Assembly (NCBI GenBank): GCA_958299035.1 | Contig: CATQJL010000316.1 | Location: 5,544,674 to 5,608,673, forward strand | Source of the DNA: Cylicocyclus nassatus | Lineage: Eukaryota > Nematoda > Chromadorea > Rhabditida > Strongylidae | DNA length: 64,000 bases | Reading direction: 5' to 3' | Shown here: positions 44,900 through 54,436 of the stretch, piece after piece | Layout of the letters: each line of letters begins with the position of its first letter | How positions within the stretch are numbered: the stretch's first letter is position 1 | Translations under genes and position numbers: made by a program | Notes under the pieces: model-generated | The model's database searches: none | Told to the model about the DNA's origin: nothing | The model's input: the letters and a program-made list of their open reading frames with translations, nothing else

Positions 44900-46480
44900 A
44901 TGCGGGATCTTTGCGGGAGGTGCTAAATTTTTCTTATTGTTTTTTTTTGCATTCAATCTTGTTTGACTAGAGATTTCACTCCACAAAGGTATGCATGCCT
45001 TTGAATGGCATTGGGGTGTTCGCATTCATTTTCCACATTTCTTTTTCACAAGTTTCTGTTTCTATAAAAAGATATGACAAATTAATATTTAAGTACGGTC
45101 AGTATTTGAGCACGACCAATTCACCAGCATTCATTTCCCCCCTTTCTCTTTCCCCCCCCCCCCCTCCTCCAGCCACCCCCCTCCCTCCCTCCCTTATTCC
45201 ACCCCTTCCACCAACTGTATCACAGAAATTGTACAGCTTTTCTAATTGATTTAGAATGACTAAATCCCTTGTTAGTTCCAACATGAAGTAAATACTAATA
45301 TGAACAAACAGAAGGGGTGCAGGAATAATATAAAAACTATTGAGAATCCTATGAGGTCGACAATTGGTGGAAAAGAAAAACTATCCAGATAGCCTATGTG
45401 CACAGAACACCTACACATTTGTGATCTCCAATGACATTGCATTGTCCATTGAAATGGCGCCTTCGCCTCTAGATCAAAACCGTTTTTGCTCAGTTCCTAT
45501 TTTCCGAGAGTAAAAGATCTTGCGCGATGGTCCAGCTACCGCTTTATACATCACGGGATCGTCTGTAACAATTCCAGTGTACGCGAAAATGAAACACAGA
45601 AAAGATAGAGAAACACTACTGACAAAATAAATGGCACTTCAGCCTATTTCTTCTATCCGTGGATTCGTAGTTCTGTGTAAGTCGGACTTCAAAACCAGCA
45701 CAGATGTAGGAAACCTGGCATGGTGAACGCATGTTACCATAACTGATACACGCAACTAAATTTGCATCGAGTTGAAAGTTGCATACATGCATACTTTGCA
45801 CCTATCTCACCTCGATATGCAGCATTCGTGCAACAATTGAAACGATTTTGAGAGCACTACTAGCCGGCGTACCATGGTTGTACAGCGGCTAGTGGTGTGA
45901 GACCACAGATCTGAAAAAGCAGAATATCAAAAGATGTTAGCATGTTTAAGCAAACAGCGGAAACGTAGACGTATTGTAGACCTTACACATCTCCCTTTTG
46001 TAAAGGGGAATGCATGTAGAAATAGCAATAGGGAGACTATGTAGGTATATCTGCGTTTTGTTTCACAAGAACGACAACAATGCAAAGCGGTACGTAACGT
46101 AACGGTTGGTAAAAGGAAGAAATTGGAAAGAGTTGCAAGCAGTGCGAGATTTTTTATGAGATAACGACAAGGAAGATGTGTGCAATTGTGCGTCTTTATT
46201 CTGCAATTTCATGGAAGCTTACATGTCCCGTAAGTTACTCACGAGCAACTTACGGGATTTGTGTCTGCGTCTCCTTTCAGACACGCTATCTCCGTAAGCC
46301 AGGTCGACGGCGACAGCTTAGCTTAGGGCAAGCAGCACAGTTCATTGCAGCAGCCGACCGGCCGCTTGGCTGTCAGCCCAGCGTCTATTCTTAATGCACT
46401 GTAGCAAGGGGGATCGTCAGTAGCTTACGAATCTCTTCTGAGGGGGTCAGCGCAGATCATCTGAGCTGAGAGGGGGTTTA
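44900..46480. other. Harbinger right part, no gene seen
   Basis: Contains a pyrimidine-rich run (45,138-45,200, with 13 consecutive C and CCTCCCTC repeats), whose complement gives a spurious Gly/Arg-rich open frame. Nothing else is recognised before the right terminal repeat. Confidence 0.5.
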
Positions 46481-46822
46481 CTACGGTTCCTGTATACATA
46501 CATACCAGTAGCACGCGTCTCCTTCTCTCCTTTCCCCCCCCCCTCCCCACAGCCGAGAGTTGGTCGCAAGATTGGTTGAAAGTTAGTAGGATGACGCAAA
46601 AATGTGCATGTGACTTATTTAGGTTTGTAAACAGTTTTTGGATTTTAAAAATTTGAATCAGCCCGGTAAAATTTCGGGATTAGATCAAAAACTTCGAAGT
46701 GGACTGAATTCACGCTTTTTCATTCAAAGAAAAATTCTATCGCCCCCTTTCGCGTACAGAAATTCTGAGACCGCCACTGATACATACAGTATATATGTAT
46801 TACATAATATATATTTCAGCAT

Positions 46823-47137
46823 CAGTAGCGTACCCAGGATTTCCAATAGGGTGGGGGGGGGCACGACGAAAATTTTTTTCGAATGAAGGAAGGTGCGTGG
46901 CGTAGCCGCGCACTCCGAAAAAATTTTAGGGGTATTTTTCAAAATTTTTGCGGGCCCCCGCCCCCGAAAAAATTTTTTTATAAGGCCAAATTAAATTTCT
47001 AAAAATTTTTAAAAGTTATTTTAATTATTTACAATTATAAACAAGTTACTTGCACATTTTTATAACCCATATAAGTAACTTTCAAAAATTTTGCGACCAT
47101 TCTCGGGGGGGGGGCCTCCTCCCTCGATACGCCACTG
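46823..47137. mobile_element. hAT-type MITE with 8-bp target duplication
   Basis: CAGTAGCGTACCCAGG at the left and ATACGCCACTG at the right are inverted CAGTG-type ends. TTCAGCAT (46,815-46,822) and TTCAGTAT (47,138-47,145) form an 8-bp duplication with one change, as expected for hAT transposition. A poly-G run lies inside each end. R1 copy 1 keeps only its right half (15,285-15,412) because of an internal deletion. Confidence 0.8.
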
Positions 47138-48645
47138 TTCAGTATACATACTAAGTCGATGCAAAAATTTTGTTAGTTTTTTGAGATAACCTGCAATCAC
47201 TTCAAGCTCAAGCTATATTCGAAGCAACCATGTTTCTAAAGTGATTCGTTGGGAGAGTGTTGGGGTAATCGCTGGGAATTACAACTGTTTCTTTTCACCA
47301 TGTCTAACTTCTGCTACTTTTCAGAATTTTTTGTGAGGCTTTCAACGGCCTTCTTGCAAGCAGCAAATAAGGCAGGCCTTTTTCGAATGCAGTTTTGCAA
47401 ATATGGTCTCAAGAATTTTAGAATATACTTTTGAAGTGACCAGTTCTTATGTTCGGCCCATTTTGAGGTTAGAACATGAAATGTCAAACAATCAAGTAAT
47501 TGGGTGTAACTTCTTTCTTCTCTTCCCAGCAGTTGTCTTTTGCTTGCGAGATATGCAAATTTGCGGAGGAAACCGCAGTTTTTCTCATCTTTAGGAATGT
47601 GCATGTCCCTAGGTTGCAGGATCTTCATATGAAGCAAAAATCGTTCTTACTTTGTAAAATTAGTGTAAAATTAGAAATAGTGGTGTTCGAGTAATGAAAC
47701 CTCTTCTAAAAATTTTGCAAGTGTTTGGTGCAATGACGTTTTGTGCAACTTTTCCAAATTTAAGACTTTGGAAAATTTATTGGCAAAATTCTAAAAAAAG
47801 ATGAGAACAGTGTAAAGCATTGCTTTAGTTGACAAAAGATTTGCCCTACTTGCTGGCATTGAAAGCTCCCCCAAAAGTCTCAAATAAAATTTCTAGGCAT
47901 GGTAAAACGAAGCACTGCAGTTTGCCACTATTAACTCAGCACTCTCTGAAATTTATTGAAGATATACAGCTGGAAAGACAAAGAAAGTTTGCATTAGATT
48001 CAGCTTGAAGAATTTATCTATATTCTACCTTATTTGCCGGTGGATTGGAAAATTGACAAAACCTCTGGATCGACTCAATATTTTGGTTGTGGAACAGACA
48101 AAGTGATCAAAAAATTCTTTCTTCGATAATACTGCAACAAAAATAGATTAAGCTTTGATACACTTCTTCTTTGATTTCGGTTTCGGTTGAGGAACCCAGC
48201 ACCGCTTTGGGATGACTTGATGATTTCCGTTTTCTCAGTTTCTAGTCAAGGAAAAAATACAGCAACTGTGTATAGAATGTTTGATGGCAATAGTCAGATG
48301 TGTGCAAGTGGGAGGCCCGTAGAAAGTTTCTGGACGGAGATCCGATCTCTCCCGATTTTTCGGGCATTTAGAACTTTTTAGATTTGATTTCTAACTTCAC
48401 ATGGAACAATCTTGGTGCGGAAGCATCAGTACCATTTTATAAAGTGCTCTATCGAACAGTTCCTCTCAGGCGGCTTTCGGGGTTCGCCCGGTTGCGGTGC
48501 CACAGCAAGCAAATTAAAACCGACATTATTTTCTTGACAACCTTATAAATGCGCAACAAAACGAATTTCCAATTTTTTACTACTGCATCAGAGCTAATGT
48601 AAATTGAAAGCACAGATAAGCAGTGGCGAGGGTCTGAGATACATA

Positions 48646-50290
48646 CAGTGGCCGCCAAAAAGTTGCGGACAAGCCGCCTTTCTTTTTTCATCGCTCATTT
48701 TCGGATGGAAAACAAAGATGAAAAATGATTGGATCGCATGAGGTGATAGAGCTCTTCAAGAGCTACAAGCCACACATTGCGCTGGAAAATGTCCATTATA
48801 AAAACTTTAAAAATCTTTTCCTAAAAAAAGTCCGAAAATGGCCACGTCACGATGTCGCGGACATTAATTCTTTGAACGCGAAAAACTTCTTTTGGGTCTT
48901 TTCTTGGCGCAAAAACAGAAGTTTTCCAGACAGGTAAGCATACTGTGTGTAGAGCTCATCGGACAACAATCAGGTAGTAGTTACTTCCAAAAAAACCCAA
49001 GTTTGAATTTTATTTTGCTTTTTTTCAAAAATAACTTCTAATTTCCCTTTTTAAGCCAAATTTCTTCGCATGGAAACCTTTTCAAGATATCCCAACAAAA
49101 CTAATTGGATAAAATGGATGCCTTTTGACATTTTCTATGCATCCGACGTGTGCTATCGAGTTTTTTTTTGCTGAAAATGGCTTTTGACAGTGAGTGCACA
49201 TGACCCCATCTGCATCTCACCATTGACTTGCACCGCTTTGCAGGCCTGTAGCTCGGCCGGCAGTCATTCTACGAGCCTGCAGGTAAACTCATTTGAAAGA
49301 CCGTGAGTTCGTCGACACGATGGTATGCAAAATAGTTGGGTATGAGAAACAGCGGAGATTTGGCGGATGGGATTTTAAAGCGCAGCCTCAGTTGTAGGTT
49401 AAGGATTTTAAGTTGAAGTTGAGCAAAGCTCCTTTCGCCACCAGTGCCATCCTGGAAGTTTAAAACCGTTAATTTTCCTGCAATAGACCCATTTCGGAGC
49501 TCTAAGACTGTTCTGATGTTGATATGAGCCTTCACTCCATTCGCCCCTAAGGCTGTATCACCCCATCCGTCAATTCTCCGGTTCTTCCAGACTCAATTCA
49601 TTTGCATACCATCGTGTCGACGAACTCACGCTCTTTCGAATGAGCTTATTTGCAGGCTCGTAGAATGGCTGCCGTCCGAGCTACAGGCCTGCAAAGCGGT
49701 GCAAGTCAGTGGTGAGATGCAGAATGGGTCATGCGCACTCACAGTCAAGAGCCATTTTCAGCAAAAAAACTCGATAGCACACGTCGAATGCATAGAAGAT
49801 GTCAAAGTGCATCCATTTTATCCCACTAGCTTTGTTGGGACATCTTGAAAAGGTTCCCATGCGAAGAAATTTGCTCTAAAAAGGGGAATTACAAGTTATT
49901 TTTGAAATAAAGCAAAATACAATTCAAGCTTGGGTTTTTTTGGGAGTAACTACTACCCGATTGTTGTCCGATGAGCTCTACAGCATAGTGTGTTTCCCTG
50001 TCCGAAAAACTTCTGTTTTTGCCCCAAGAAAAGACCTAAAAGAAGTTTTTCGCGTTCGAAGAATTAATGTCCGCGACATTGTGACGCGGCCATTTTCGGA
50101 CTTTTTTTAGGAAAAGATTTTTAAAGTTTTTATAATGGACATTTTCCAGAAAGCGCAATGTGTGGCTTGCAGCTCTTGAAGAGCTCTATCACCTCATGCA
50201 ATCCAATCATTTTTTTATCTTTGTTTTCCATCCGAAAATGAGCGATGAAAAAAGAAAGGCGGCTTGTCCGCAACTTTTTGGCGGTCACTG
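48646..50290. mobile_element. 1.6-kb foldback Tc1/mariner-type element
   Basis: CAGTGGCCGCCAAAAAGTTG and its near-complement ending GGCGGTCACTG bound arms of about 700 bp (48,646-49,350 and 49,590-50,290). TA flanks both ends (48,644-48,645 and 50,291-50,292). The centre (49,350-49,590) holds the last unpaired sequence. Open frames such as 48,725-48,937 are mirrored in both arms and match no transposase. R1 copy 1 has only the left 360 bp (from 16,930). Confidence 0.82.
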
Positions 50291-50303
50291 TATAGGTAGA
50301 AAC

Positions 50304-50645
50304 CAGTGGCGTACCGAGCCCCCCCCCCCCCGAGAATGGGTCGCGAAATTTTTGAAAGTTACTTAAATGTATTATAAAAATGTGCAGAGGACTTGTTTTT
50401 ACTTGTAGGTAATTAAAATAATTTTTAAAAATTTTCAAAAATTCAAATTAGCCTTGTAAAAAAAATTCTTTCGGAGGCGTGGCTGTCGCCACGCCCCCTT
50501 TTTCTGAAATTTTTGGTCAGGGGCCCGGAAAAATTTTGGGAAACGTCCCAAAAAAAATTTCGGAGTGCGTGGCTGACGCCACGCACCTTCATTAGAAAAA
50601 TTTTTTTGTCTCCCCCCCCGAGCTGAAATTCTGGGTACGCCACTG
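50304..50645. mobile_element. hAT-type MITE with perfect 8-bp target duplication
   Basis: Ends CAGTGGCGTACCGAG and GGGTACGCCACTG are inverted. GTAGAAAC is present on both sides (50,296-50,303 and 50,646-50,653). Poly-C runs lie just inside each end, and the middle has a second palindrome around GCGTGGCTGTCGCCACGC. Same family as 46,823-47,137. Its target lies only a few bases from the right TA of the foldback element. Confidence 0.9.
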
Positions 50646-50870
50646 GTAGAAACATATACTAAATCCGTCAGATCTGTCAACTCTTTATATTCACCCGCTA
50701 TTTCCATCATTTAAAAAATGCCTTGAGCTGAATACGGGGCAAAATCTCTTTCAGTAAATGATTTCCCGATACGACTCCTTTGAGGGATGTAATAATTGCG
50801 AAGCTTACGCTTACAAAGCTATCTCTTGACTTGTCTAAGTTGCTCTAATTTTTAATTTTTTCAAGGCTCT

Positions 50871-51233
50871 TCAAAGGGAACTGGCAGCTGGCAAACATGG
50901 CAGAACTTTAGCAAATAGTGGTGCACTGACAAATTTACACAACTTGCGGTGGCTTGCATGTTGTGGGGATCCACGGCCTTTGTAGCGGCTTTCGTGCATT
51001 AGCAGTGCCTGAGCTAAGTTCTTGGTTTTACCAGGGTCACAAAAAAATTTTTTTGTAGCCGTTAGGCCATTTGGTAGGAACATTTTTTCTAAGTCTGTGT
51101 TCTTTATGCCGTTTGAAATAATTGATAATAGTATTACGCTTGCGAGTGTCTTGCTAGTTTCTAAATTTATGCTCACGTTTGAATAAGAGCTCATGGCCTG
51201 TGAAAAGAAGCACATGCATAAATGCACTTTCAT
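50871..51233 (-). CDS. unrecognised open frame in a three-copy repeat (R3)
   Basis: A 120-codon frame (ending LPCLPAASSL) begins MKVHLCMCFFSQAMSSYSN, a weakly signal-like start. Related DNA occurs at 17,315-17,525 (same direction) and, inverted, at 32,850-33,115, where the frame is interrupted. The middle, LAQALLMHESRYKGRGSPQH, is the best conserved part in the inverted copy. It could be a decayed gene carried by a repeat or a chance frame. No family is recognised. Confidence 0.28.
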   Translation of the reverse strand: MKVHLCMCFFSQAMSSYSNVSINLETSKTLASVILLSIISNGIKNTDLEKMFLPNGLTATKKFFCDPGKTKNLAQALLMHESRYKGRGSPQHASHRKLCKFVSAPLFAKVLPCLPAASSL

Positions 51234-51458
51234 GTAATCGTCTTGGTCGTATCATTTCTTGTCAGAATAGTCTTATATACAAAGCCAATGTCTGTTTGTT
51301 TGTCTATCTGCCTTTCTGGCTATATGTGCCCTAGATCTCAACCAGAGTCAAGCGTGGGGTGCGGCACGCCACACCTGGGGGGGGGGGGGGCGTTTTGAGG
51401 AGTCAAAAGGGGAGGGGTTGTTGGGTAATCTGATAATAGTGATATGATATTCGTATCC

Positions 51459-52095
51459 TATCCATAATTAGCTTGTCAAATAACTCCTGTAGACAAAGTG
51501 TGAGCGAATTCTGAAGATTCAAGATACTAAGCTACCTAAGTGAAATGGTCAAATTCTAACATGGTTAACTTTGTTTCAAAGGTGAATTAGCCATCCATTT
51601 TTGCACTCAAGACAAAGCACTACTCCTTCTTTGTCCACCTCAGGAATCTCGCTTCAGATGACCTCCAAACTTTGGAATTAGAAGCCAACCAAAATCTCGT
51701 TTTTCCCATTTTTCGCTTTTGATCGCTGTGCTTTCACCAAATATTACTCACATCAGAGCTAAGAAGACAAACCAGGCTCCAAACAGTCCTATGGAATCTA
51801 CAAGATTTAGGCTATCGATTCATATAAATACTGTCCTCTAAAAAATGGGAAAAACGAGATCATGGTTGGCTTCTAATCCCACAGTTTGAAGATCTTCTGA
51901 AGCGAGATTCCTGAGGTGGAAAAAGAAGGATCAGTGCTTTGTCTTGAGTGCAAAAACGGATAGCTAATTCACCTTTGAAACCATGTTAACCATGTTGGAA
52001 TTTGACCATTTCACTTAGGTAGCCTAGTATTTTGAATCTTCAGAGTTTGCTTTAACTTTGTCTACAGGGGTTATTTGACATTCTAATTATGGATA
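51459..52095. mobile_element. foldback element, arms about 250 bp
   Basis: TATCCATAATTAGCTTGTCAAATAAC at about 51,459 is inverted at about 52,068-52,095. The arms continue through CACCTCAGGAATCTCGCTTC and its complement to an unpaired centre at 51,715-51,840. No coding. Just outside the left arm is a run of 14 G at 51,377. Confidence 0.75.
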
Positions 52096-52286
52096 TGTTG
52101 CCCATTATGTTTGACAGGGCCTTCAAGTAATGCTATCTCAAGTGTATAGTTCAGGGGGGTGGGGTCTTATTAAGACAGCAATCAGGGGGGAGGGGTCGTA
52201 ACAAGCGATCGTGTTACACACCTCTTGCTTGACCCTGATCTCAACCCATATGTCTTCCCCCCTCAACATGACGTGGATTATGTGTA

Positions 52287-52730
52287 TTGGTGAGGTGCCG
52301 CTTCGCTTCGGGCTTGCGTCACATTGCAGGCGCGTCGTTTCATGGCCCTGATCCTGAACATCAAGTCAACATTCCGCAGAACTCGCAGGGCAAGTTCTGG
52401 AACGGTGATTATTTAGGTGCACACGAATGGGCACGACGAATGTCACGCTCACTCAAAGGGGAAGAGTTGAGGTGGCGAATCCGTCATTTGAAACAATTTT
52501 CGAAGCAGATTTTTCGTTTCGAAAGCAACTTTTTTTTCAGTTCGAGGTTGGGCAAGTATACAGTTGAGGACCCGCTAAAGTTAGGTATCAACATTTCATC
52601 GACCCCATCTTGTGTGCGCAGGGTTTCTAAACGCGGTACGTGGGTTGCACAAAAAGTTGTCCACCTTGCTTTCAAGAAGTTCTGCGTCAACGCTTCACGT
52701 TTTGAAAGTAAACTCTTCGGAAAAATTTAA
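52287..52730 (+). CDS. unrecognised 147-codon open frame
   Basis: The frame begins at a TTG rather than ATG and ends at TAA at 52,730, just before segmental copy B. The product is rich in Ser, Phe and Lys/Arg and has no signal peptide, helix or domain I recognise. No neighbouring exon with compatible splice sites was found. Length alone makes it worth recording. Confidence 0.2.
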   Translation: MVRCRFASGLRHIAGASFHGPDPEHQVNIPQNSQGKFWNGDYLGAHEWARRMSRSLKGEELRWRIRHLKQFSKQIFRFESNFFFSSRLGKYTVEDPLKLGINISSTPSCVRRVSKRGTWVAQKVVHLAFKKFCVNASRFESKLFGKI

Positions 52731-53916
52731 AAGTTTGTACTTTCTGATATTCAAGTCAATTTTTGTAAGCAACCTTGGTTAAATATTCATACGCTTCAAC
52801 AGTATAAGCTTTATAGCTTTGAGGATAATAGGCACTTTGGCCTCAACTAACCTTTTGTGTTCTATAAAGTGGAAGTAAATAACACAATAATTTTGAGAGA
52901 GTTTTTCGATTCAATTACATTCCCAGTCAACATCTGCTACAAAGAATGCATTCAGTCCTCTCCTTGAAAGAAAAGTGTGACTGCGTAAAGCTCAACATGG
53001 CAGAAGTCACCACATTTTGCAACGAAATACTTGGAGATCGTGCTTATACTTAATGAAACACAATCTACTAGAATGCGCCTCAAAGCGCTAGCCTCAAACC
53101 AATTTCGCTAATGTTTTGCTGATACACTTTCTGAACTAAATTATGAGTTTCTTTTCGCATTAGTTTTGCAAGGTGGGCGCACTTGAAATAGTTGAAACTA
53201 AAGTTTTGAATCAAACTCAATTGAAACAGATAATCCTTGCCTACCATAATATTTTTTTGCTTGTAATGGTGTTTTTATCAAATCGGGAAGTTGAGTGCAT
53301 ATTTTGATGGTAGAAGCGTCACAACGTTTCATTGGAGAACCGCTCAGCATTAATGAAGACAGATTGGGAATTGGCGTTCCAAGGCGCATTAAAGACGTGC
53401 AACACTTTCATTTCATTTGCAAATATGCTTCTTTTATCTTCTCTTGGCCTAAAAAGTAATACAGTCTTCTAAGAACTCAAAAAGATGCTTATGGTTTGTG
53501 AGCAAATTGTCTTCCAAATCAGATTTTGGTGTTTTCGTCATTGCCAACAATCTCATTAGCGCTACTTAATACTTCCATGTGATTTCTTGCGACGTTGCCA
53601 CAGGATTAAATGCCACAGGACCACCCAATGTGCTTTGTACCCTTCTATGACAGTTGCTTCCATTAATTCCAAGATTATTGGAGAATCTCACCGTTTTTGG
53701 ATTTCCAGAGTAAGGGCATAATATTCATAAAAAGATCATTGCTGCACCAATCATAATAGCATTGAAGGTTTGCAGAAACACAGCTTTCTTCTAGCTATAT
53801 GACACATTGTCAATGCCGGTCCTTGCAGAGAATGAAAATCTACAAACTTAACTGATGAAAGAGAATGAGGTTCATTAACTGTTTCTCCATGAAAGAAAAA
53901 GGAGTCAATTGTGTAA

Positions 53917-54155
53917 GGCCTCGGGCGGAATTTTCAGCGGTTTCATCGCCTCGCGATTCTCCAACAGAGCAACGGTTACGAGTCCATTACATGCCGACCG
54001 TCTTGCATTTCGGTTGTGATAGTTTTCTTACACAACTAATCATGAATAGCTATCACAACTGAGATGTAAAATGATTGGCATGCAATGGACTCGTAACTGT
54101 TGTCTTGTTTAGAGAATCGCGAGGCGATCAAATCGCTTAAACTCTGCCCGAGGTC
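53917..54155. mobile_element. PIF/Harbinger-type MITE, orthologous to 23,648-23,880
   Basis: GGCCTCGGGCGG and CTGCCCGAGGTC ends with TAA on both sides (53,914-53,916 and 54,156-54,158). The identical position in both segmental copies shows it was present before duplication. Confidence 0.85.
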
Positions 54156-54389
54156 TAATTTTGCATGGAAGGTTGGAAGACATGGGTCCCACTCATTCGT
54201 GCTTAGTCATCCCCTAAAACATGATTATTCCTCAGCACAAAAGATTATCGAAGGCAGCACTACAGATGGTCTGACTTCAGTGAGGAACATAAAAGAAGAT
54301 TTCTTCTGCGACAACCGCGAAATCCCTTCAAATCCGCTTACCATAAAGAGTGACTAATGAGACGTCAAGTACTTGTTTTCATCGCCCAA

Positions 54390-54396
54390 TATATAA
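54390..54396 (+). promoter_or_regulatory. TATA box of PLA2 copy B
   Basis: TATATAA, 40 bp before the ATG, embedded in the same conserved promoter stretch as copy A. Confidence 0.6.
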
Positions 54397-54436
54397 GGAG
54401 TGTATCACTTTGCTCTTCACTTTACTGTCATAGAAC

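Larger units (their letters stand above)
40406..46489. mobile_element. 6.1-kb PIF/Harbinger transposon with CTG target duplication
   Basis: Left end GCCCGTAGTAAACCTCC and right end GGGGGTTTACTACGGTTC are inverted with small differences. CTG stands on both sides (40,403-40,405 and 46,490-46,492). R1 copy 1 reads ACCCTGTATAC at the same point, with a single CTG (15,157-15,159). The element encodes a Harbinger transposase on the plus strand and a possible Myb/SANT-like protein on the minus strand, the usual two-gene divergent layout of this superfamily. A 3-bp duplication fits Harbinger, though TWA is more usual than CTG. Confidence 0.88.
33418..49030. repeat. long repeat R1, copy 2, split by Penelope and Harbinger insertions
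   Basis: R1 sequence is found at 33,418-33,945, 39,085-40,405 and 46,490-49,030, in the same order and orientation as 13,360-17,290. The gaps correspond exactly to the Penelope composite and the Harbinger transposon. This copy therefore predates both insertions. Its right part contains short conserved open frames at 47,249-47,694 with no recognised product. Confidence 0.85.

Noticed and set aside
45099..45284. Gly/Arg-rich minus-strand frame
   Set aside because: It is the complement of a poly-pyrimidine tract inside the Harbinger element.
47249..47694. Conserved short frames in both R1 copies
   Set aside because: Conservation extends equally over non-coding R1 sequence, so it reflects recent duplication. 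No family or splice structure supports a gene.
48990..49020. ACCCAAGTTTGA, resembling the nematode SL1 spliced leader
   Set aside because: No splice donor GT follows at the right place, and no Sm site or stem structure is evident. It is also part of a foldback arm repeated at 49.93 kb.
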